This document shows positions 57,549 to 64,000 of a stretch of 64,000 nucleotides of DNA, piece after piece. The DNA is from Glossina fuscipes (lineage: Eukaryota; Arthropoda; Insecta; Diptera; Glossinidae), in contig NW_023998457.1 in the NCBI RefSeq assembly GCF_014805625.2, positions 325,773-389,772 of the forward strand, in the 5' to 3' direction. Made by a program: the position numbers and the translations under genes. Positions within the stretch are counted from its first letter, which is position 1. Each line of letters opens with the position of its first letter. The notes under the pieces were generated by a model that had not been told where the DNA came from, did no database searches, and saw nothing but the letters and a program-made list of their open reading frames with translations.

Positions 57549-58380
57549 TAAGTATTTCACTTATCTGATGTAAATTGAGCGTTACGGAAAGATCTGTTGG
57601 GGATTTCAAATATTTTATGTACGCGCTAAGAAACTTTTTAAGTGTTTTTAAGCTGCAAGAAGACGCATCGGCAATCCAATTAATAGTAGTAAGATACAAA
57701 AATGAATTATTTTATGTCTGTCTATAGGTTTGCAAGTTGAAATTGGGACTATGGCCGTTTAGCTTGGTTCAGAAGAATCAATTTAATGTCAAAAAATTAA
57801 CTTCAGTTTAAGTTAAAAAATTCACTAAGTTAAAGAATTTTCTATTGATTAACTATTGATTACTATGTTTTTTACTCACTATCAAAGTTTTAAGTAGACC
57901 TGTACTTTTAGAGACTTCATAAAAAATATTCTTTCTTACCCGTAATGAAATTCTTAATCGATTTAGCCATGCGTACTTATTCGTGTCTTTGGCCGTCCAT
58001 GTATGCATTCGCCAGCTCTCCCATTAATTCTTTAAGACACTCGCAAGCGTTGAAATAGAAATGATGGGCCCGATAGAATGGATAGCTTGGAAACATTTAA
58101 AATCTAATGCAATCACTTCGACGATAAGTAAAACTGTTGGTCAAAAATCGACCCCAATGCTATGTTAAGTTACTTGATCTATTCATAATAAATGCAATGG
58201 TAGGTCAGAAGACTATATAGCATCCCTAATGCTAACAACACTAATAAGTTGAAAAATAAAACGTTCTTTTCGGAAAATCGACTTAAGGACATAACTCTGA
58301 AACATGAGTACATGTCTGCGACACAAAAAATTTGTATTTTATTTTAGCTTGCTTAGAAAAAGCTTAGGAAGAGGCAAAAT
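57549..58380. other. Spacer
   Basis: I see no gene or element. Confidence 0.38.
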
Positions 58381-58390
58381 TTCCTCTCTT

Positions 58391-58441
<51 letters not shown>

Positions 58442-58451
58442 NNNNNNNNNN

Positions 58452-58511
<60 letters not shown>

Positions 58512-58745
58512 TATGTTTCCCTCTCTTTCACTCTGTTTTCCTCTCTTTCTTCCTGTCTCTCTATCGTTCCCTCTCTTTCACTCTCTCTTCCTCTCTTTCT
58601 TCCCCTCTCTCTCTCTCTCTCTCTTTCTCTCCTTCTCTCTCTCTTTCTCTCCTTCTCTCTCTCTTTCTCTCCTTCTCTCCTTCTCTCTTCCTCTTCCTAC
58701 CCCTCTCTTTACCACTCCCACTCACTCACTCACTCACTCACTCAC
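58381..58745. repeat. CT-rich microsatellite block with assembly gap
   Basis: (CT)n from about 58394 to 58497 is broken by ten N at 58442-58451. It is followed by CTTT/CTTC/CCTT-type degenerate repeats and a (CTCA)n stretch at about 58720-58746. The true repeat length is unknown. The 247-codon frame at 58304-59047 is produced by this Ser/Leu-coding repeat and is not a gene. Confidence 0.95.
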
Positions 58746-59684
58746 TCTCTCTATATTTATATCTATGTATCTCCTTCTCTTTTGTTCTTTCTTTTTCCAT
58801 TTCTCACCCTCTCATTAACATCACCGATGTAGGGTTATATAGTTTCTCGTTTGCATCGAGTTGCGAAAAAATTCTTTTTCATTACAATTCAAAGCAGAGA
58901 GCAGCTGATGCATGCCACACACGTGTAATTGTTATAAAAGAGTTAATGGGTTCGAAGCCAAAAAAAAAGTTATGTAAAAAACTGAAAATTGAAAATTCAT
59001 ACATGACAATCACACTGTGCACGTTTTCAGGTTTTAGAGTAATGTAATCATAAAAAAATAATAATAATAATAACTACGAAACTTTTACCACTGAAATGTT
59101 AAAGTCATGTCTTGAACGCGGTCGCATGAAACATAAATACATGCATGTATGCTTCCTTTCATTTTATTTAAACTTATTCCTTTAAAGATACATTTCAAGT
59201 GAAATGATAATCCGGCTTTTGTATTTAACTCGACTGGACTTTTCTGACGCAAGATTTACTTCATCGTAAATAACATACGTTTTACTGCGTTAAGGTAAAG
59301 AGCTTATTTTATGGCGACATTTTTGGTATAAAAAATTTTTTAAATGAATTTAACTTTATTTTGTAATTTTTAATTGAATTCCTATATATGTTGTAAAGTA
59401 TTTAAACTGTTACGAATATTCCGCTAAGAACCTCATCATCATGCATAGGAAAAAGACCTTTTAAAAAATATAAAGAGAAATTTTTAATGCAACAAAAATT
59501 GCATAAATTTTGTAGTGGAAATTAATTCACGATTTTTTTATTATTACAAGTTTTTTTTGGTTTTTGTTTTTTCAATATGACCAATCATCCAATAAGTTGC
59601 AACACCTTGTTATCCTACCTTTGCGTCTTCCGTTAGCATATTGCTTGCATACTTTTTTACTTTACTTCACTACTTTACAACGCT
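58746..59684. other. AT-rich spacer
   Basis: No gene. A short (AAT)n lies at about 59057-59073, with homopolymer tracts near 59532-59560. Confidence 0.4.
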
Positions 59685-59830
59685 TGAATATTCGCTTGGA
59701 TTCCTATTCATAGATAGATGCCTTGTTGACCGCTTGGAGTCTGTTTATACGGACTTCTTGATATTTACTTTGCGAGTTTCGCGATGAGATCCTACACTAT
59801 CTCTTCCACTGTATATTAAGAGATTACATC
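59685..59830 (+). repeat. Dispersed repeat of unknown type, copy at 59.7 kb
   Basis: 'cgcttggattcctattcata', 'ccttgttgaccgcttggagt', 'tttactttgcgagt' and 'gagatcctacactatctctt' correspond in order to 41.07-41.19 kb. No conserved reading frame links the two copies. Confidence 0.5.
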
Positions 59831-60747
59831 TCAATGATTTGACTTGCCTACCCTTGTAAAAATGGTGGGTGAAATGTTGGGAGTAACTTTCGTCTTTAAA
59901 CTAGTTAAACGAGATGTTTTTATCGGAGCTTATTAATATACACATCCTCAGTAGGGTGTCAAGACACTTTGTCTTGCCCTTGCAGGTACTACAATGGCGA
60001 ACCAATTACAAATTGTTCAATCCATTTCGAGTAATGTGTAAAATGTTCAACGATCGTTACCACTAACTTGATTTGTCCGTTAATAAGATTAAAAGAATTA
60101 TATTACACAACTAAACCCTAACTATTTTCAAGTTTTGTGCATTGCACGTAGATTGCATCAAAATATTCCTTTTTATTGGAATTCGTTTCTCATTTGCCAC
60201 TATTAATAACGTATAAATAAGCACATATTCATTCATCAATACATACTCTTGTAACGTAATTTAGGTCTTAGTTGAATGCCGGTGTATACTATATGTTGAT
60301 CTTATGTTTATTTTTATTAACTTTTTTTTTTCTTCTTCTAGCTTACATTAGCTTACATTCGGCTAATGAGTTGGAACTTAATTGATTAATTAAATAAGTA
60401 AATAAATAAATAAATCATAGGCCGAAAGAGACCATAGGTAGGATATGGTGCAGAATAGCCCAAGGCTTAAGATCTGCCCGTTCGGTAAGTGGGTTTCATC
60501 AGTTTATTCCTACAAGGTTAAAGCAGGTACATTTTACTTAGGTCTAACCGACTGTGGAATGTTCATGGGACAAAAATTTAAAACTCCCCCATATCTCCCA
60601 AGCCAGCCAGCTCAATAATGGCGGGTGCGTCCGTCTCTACAACCTGCGATTCTTTTCAAGTGGCACTTAAGAGTAGCCCTAAAAATAATAAAGTCAGTAT
60701 TTCAATATTCAGACAGACAGAGAACATTATTACAGAAATCGTTCGTT
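59831..60747. other. Spacer
   Basis: No gene is supported. A short (AAAT)n lies near 60392-60414. About 60420-60640 is less AT-rich and may be an unidentified repeat. Confidence 0.38.
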
Positions 60748-61095
60748 ACACAAAACAAACAAAATGACGGCCAGAGAGGAGAGCAAAAGAAAAGAGGGAG
60801 GCGAGGTTGTGGCCTCAGCTTAGTAAGCATTGTAGGTAATAGCCGTGAGTAGCAAGTCAGCGTTGGCATATTCAAATCATAAGTCCGGGAGACTTTACTT
60901 TTGTCGTGTATATAGCCATAAAGGCATAACCGATATCGACTAAAGTAAACTCTCTTGCATTCTCACAAAGCGTAACAAGATGACGGTCTGAAAGAAGGGT
61001 GGAAAGGGAAAGAGAGAGGGGAGGCGATAGCCGCAGCTTAGTGGGCATTGTAGGTAATAGCCGTGGGTATCGCGCCAGCGTTCACGGATCAAAAA
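60748..61095 (+). repeat. Tandem duplication, 218-bp offset, SINE-like
   Basis: 'gcttagtaagcattgtaggt' at 60818 recurs as 'gcttagtgggcattgtaggt' at 61036, each followed by 'aatagccgtg(a/g)gta' and later by '(c)cagcgtt'. Upstream of each is 'aagatgacgg' or 'aaaatgacgg' and a purine-rich GAGAGG stretch. 'tagccgtgggtatcg' and a 'ttca(a/c)' word about 25 bases further on vaguely recall pol III A and B boxes, so a tRNA-type origin is possible but unproven. The 75-codon frame at 60625-60852 is not supported as a gene. Confidence 0.6.
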
Positions 61096-61329
61096 CGTGA
61101 ATTATCGTTTTTTAAATTTGCAAACTTGGTTTTCTTATCCAAGGTCTTATTATTTTCGTTCACCAACTTTCGGCGGAAAATACTTAAAATTAGACTTTCC
61201 TACCTTTGCTTTCGTGGAAAAGCCATACATATAATGGGGTAAAAAATTAATATGACCTTTTTCTTTCTTTTTTTTTTTGTTGAGAAATCTTGAATACATG
61301 TTTAAAATAAGGATTTTTTTTTTTGAATA
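61096..61329. other. Short AT-rich spacer
   Basis: I see nothing beyond poly-T tracts near 61262-61280 and 61314-61324. Confidence 0.35.
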
Positions 61330-61562
61330 AGAAGCTATATATATATATCGTTCATTCAAAAAATATCTCGAAAATTTTTACTCACAAGTTGAACATTAAA
61401 AATATGTGCGCAGATTTTGGACGGATGGACGGACATACAGACAAACCCAAATGGATTCAAAAAATAACATTGTTTGGATCTATCTTAAGTCCTTTTGAGC
61501 GTTACATACATCCAAGCAAACTGAATATATCAGGTACCACAAACACTGTAGGATATAAGAAA
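61330..61562 (-). repeat. HINE/DINE-like repeat, family 2, 5' half
   Basis: Minus-oriented: 'aaaaaatatctcgaaaattt', the core 'gacggatggacggacataca' (about 61419), 'caaatggattcaaaaaataa', 'ggatctatcttaagtccttt', 'gcgttacatacatcc', and a terminus 'taccacaaacactgtaggat' (about 61535-61556). The 90-codon frame here is inside the repeat. Confidence 0.65.
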
Positions 61563-61854
61563 GCCATGAATAACTCACAAGCACGTCAAAAGTAAAGAAA
61601 AGTGTGTAATTTCCATAGAAAACGATGTAACAATCAATACAATCTCTGTCGGGACCATTTACATCTTTGCCTCAACAATTTGTGCCATCAATCAGCGCAG
61701 AAACATAAGCATAACATTTCGCTTACTGCAATTGTCTCGAAACCATTAATTTAAAACCTTGTATAGATAATTTACAGGGCCATCTAAAAAGTGTTTTTTT
61801 TTTTCATGTCAAACACAATTCTGCTTGCTTTCTTGAGTCTTTTATGATACTCGA
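61563..61854. other. Short spacer between two HINE copies
   Basis: No feature was seen apart from a T10 run near 61795-61804. Confidence 0.35.
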
Positions 61855-62550
61855 CACCACTTATGGAGCAGGGTATATTAAGTTTGGTGCGTTCGTATGT
61901 AAGACGCGGAAGGCCTTAAAATAGGCCCACCTCTTATTATGCCGTTCGATTCAAAATCATAATCTGAATTGATCTAATCCTGTCTATCCGCTTGTCGATG
62001 TAAATTTGCGTTCAAGCTATAGGTCGCAATTTTTGAGATATTTCGATGTGATTGGGTGCACTGAAGTGTTTTGTGTCAAGCACGAATGCTGTTAAAAATG
62101 GTTCTGCTCGGTCCAGTTTGTCGACCACTTCCCATATAACACCCTATTCTGAAAAGTCCTTATGTGGGAAAAAATTCCAATTTTCACAATTTCCAAGCAA
62201 AAGAAGCTAAGTAGTAATATTTTGTCATTCGCTTTGGTCGCGCTGAGTCAATTTTTGAACCCCCTCTCATATAAGGAAAACTGAAGTTCATGTGATAAAC
62301 AGGCATAATTTTCAATGCTTCAGGGGGAAAATTACATCAAATTTGCACCTTCCCGGTTTATTTTTTGTATCCGGCCCTATGTAAGGACTAAATCTGTACT
62401 ATGTTAGCTTGCGTTTTGGGACCGCTTCCCCATAAGGACGCGCATGAAAAGTATGCCTTTATATGGAAAGAAGTTATGATAAGAATTGTGTGTAAAGTGT
62501 AAAGTATTTAATAGTCGGCCTTGTCCGACTATAATGTTCTCACTTGTTTT
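61855..62550 (+). mobile_element. HINE/DINE-like element, family 2, near full length with intact 3' hairpin
   Basis: 5' end 'cgacaccacttatggagcag' then 'ggtatattaagtttggtgcg', 'cacctcttattatgccg', the core 'cctgtctatccgcttgtc' (about 61979), 'cgcaatttttgagatatttc', 'cacgaatgctgttaaaaatg', 'cccatataacaccctattct', 'ttgaaccccctctcatataa', 'ctgaagttcatgtgataaac' and 'gtatgcctttatatgg'. The 3' end is a perfect 6-bp hairpin, AGTCGG-ccttgt-CCGACT (about 62512-62529), followed by 'ataatgttctcacttgtt'. The loop and following words are conserved in the 24.3- and 41.6-kb copies, where the stem has decayed. This is the best copy for defining the family's 3' end. Confidence 0.75.
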
Positions 62551-64000
62551 TTATTTATTAACTTGATTTTTTTTTTTTTTTTTGGTTCCTTGAAGATCCC
62601 TCGGGCATTCAAGCGCTTCTTTAAGAGAACCATAATTTTCCTAATTGCTTTAGATAATAATTGTATTTTAAATAAACCGAAAATAAGAAATTTTAAGTAT
62701 TACAAAATTGATTGATTATTGCCGTTACCAGAAACGGAGCGATTTCCCTGCTGAAACCGCCAGCATTGTATACTCAAAGGGTAAAAACTAATTCTCTTAA
62801 TTTTTTTTTATTCTTCTTCTTTTTCTCATCAGCTCATGGCAATAAATTATAATTTTCGTTTGTAAGTAGGAAATTTGCGTGTGTGTATGCGGTGTGTGTG
62901 TGTTTGTGTGTACGTGTATGTGTGCATTTGTGTGCTTGCGCGCGCGTGCATGTGTGCGTGCATGAAATTAATTAGATAATGCCTTCAAAATGAGTATAAT
63001 AAGTGAACTATTTCTTCAAATTCAGTTATCTCTAGTATAAGTTGCTTGTGGAAAACAATAAGAACAACAACTGCAATAAGAAGACACTGAAAACTAACTA
63101 ACGTACAAACGAGTAACGAAAGTAATTTCAATATTTATATTTTGGATGATGTCCAACAGTGTAAAAAGAAAGGAGAAACTATTTTGAACCGGTTACTGCA
63201 TAAAAATTGAAAGCAGAAGACATCAATCATAAGATTGTTTTTTAAATATGTATAAAAGAGCAAAAAAAAAAAATAAATAAAAAAAAAGAAAATAAAAAGA
63301 ATAAAAAGCCTCAACTACACCCGCACTTAGAAAGTAGTAGTAGCCGTAGCACTGGCAAATCTGAAGAGTTTTGCGAAAAACGGAATAAGGATTAACTTAC
63401 AAACTACAATAGAAAAGAAGCGTAATTATGAAGGCGGAGAGAAGAAGATGGTGACGAACGAGGAGAAGAACTAAGAAAAGAACTGTAATTATCTAAAATT
63501 ATGACAAGCTAACAAACACGCGTACATACTCATGTCATACATATGCGTGTGTTTGTAAATGTAAATATCATATACACATATACATATATATATATGTATA
63601 TATATATATATATCCATGATTATAACTAATGCCAAGAGTCGCAGGCGCTACACTACCATCACAGTAAATGCAATGCAACAAACTGTTATATATAAGGCAA
63701 CGAATACCGCCAAATTGCATTTGCTTCTTCTTCTTCCTCTTTTTCTACTTGCTTCGTTCATTAAAAAAAAAAAACAACAACAATGAAATCCTACAAAATG
63801 ATGCATTTTAAGTATTAAATGCCCACAAAAAAACAACAAAAAAAAGAAAAAAATTTCGTTCAAGTCATAACAGCATACATATACAACGCAACACAGTACT
63901 TAGTTAAGGACACTATCAACAACAATAATAACATGAGCCAGACGTAGGGATTTCAAAAGATTTGATGCTATATTTGGTTTATATACTCGCATGATATTTT
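62551..64000. other. AT-rich spacer with GT and TA microsatellites
   Basis: No gene. A GT-rich tract with CG and TG variants lies at 62879-62964. A-rich tracts occur near 63261-63300 and 63763-63775, and (TA)n/TATG at 63569-63613. The 71-codon minus frame at 63648-63863 has hydrophobic, homopolymer-encoded composition and is not supported. Confidence 0.45.

Noticed and set aside
58304..59047. 247-codon open frame, the longest in the window
   Set aside because: It is Ser/Leu-rich because it reads through a CT microsatellite, and it crosses ten N. No domain follows.

Overview
The window looks like AT-rich intergenic or large-intron DNA from a brachyceran fly (Diptera), possibly a tephritid fruit fly. 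The host call rests on three things. The base composition is strongly A+T-rich, with long homopolymer, TA, CT, CA and TATG tracts. Many copies of a dispersed repeat resemble the fly INE-1/DINE-1 (Helentron-associated, HINE) class, with a central (GTCY)n block and a tatacccat...tttgtcaagacgtttgcaacgc start. The transposon remnants are typical of flies: mariner, Ty3/gypsy and RNase H-type LINEs. Species and genus cannot be fixed from the sequence.

I found no intact host gene, tRNA, rRNA or CRISPR array. The protein-coding sequence I can recognise is all transposon debris: a twice-frameshifted Ty3/gypsy reverse transcriptase (about 10.2-10.6 kb, minus), two 3' RNase H/C-terminal LINE fragments on opposite strands (32.4-32.9 kb plus, 50.7-51.1 kb minus), a mariner 5' fragment (55.7-56.2 kb plus) and an internally deleted mariner-like element with paired terminal repeats (56.8-57.5 kb, minus). 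Exons of a host gene shorter than about 100 codons could be hidden, and I cannot exclude them.

Layout. 0-4.5 kb: three HINE-like copies. 6.2-7.5 kb: a long degenerate minisatellite built on a TTAACTTTCG-TTAACATAC unit. 8.0-8.6 kb: an internally duplicated HINE copy. 10.2-12.0 kb: gypsy RT relic, then an array of about 120-bp units. 13.8-19.8 kb: HINE copies, plus a tRNA-derived SINE with target-site duplications at 17.0 kb. 21-25.3 kb: more HINE copies, including a nearly full-length one with both ends. 25-30 kb: mostly featureless. 30.1-30.6 kb: a degenerate array. 32.4 kb: LINE. 34.0-35.0 kb: complex tandem/HINE block. 36.5-37.1 kb: a three-copy inverted/direct repeat. 39.9-40.4 kb: another degenerate array. 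41-45.2 kb: HINE copies. 45.6 and 47.6 kb: two more SINE copies. 48-50 kb: HINE and simple repeats. 50.7 kb: LINE. 52.6-54.0 kb: satellite-like arrays. 55-57.5 kb: mariners. 58.4-58.75 kb: a CT-rich block holding a 10-base assembly gap. 60.7-62.6 kb: a 218-bp tandem pair and two HINE copies.

There is no functional gene system here. The items most worth checking are the SINE family with its (AAT)n tail and target-site duplications, the full-length HINE copies with a 5' near-palindrome and 3' hairpin, and the recurrence of one short motif (ATAACCTCA) in several apparently independent degenerate arrays.
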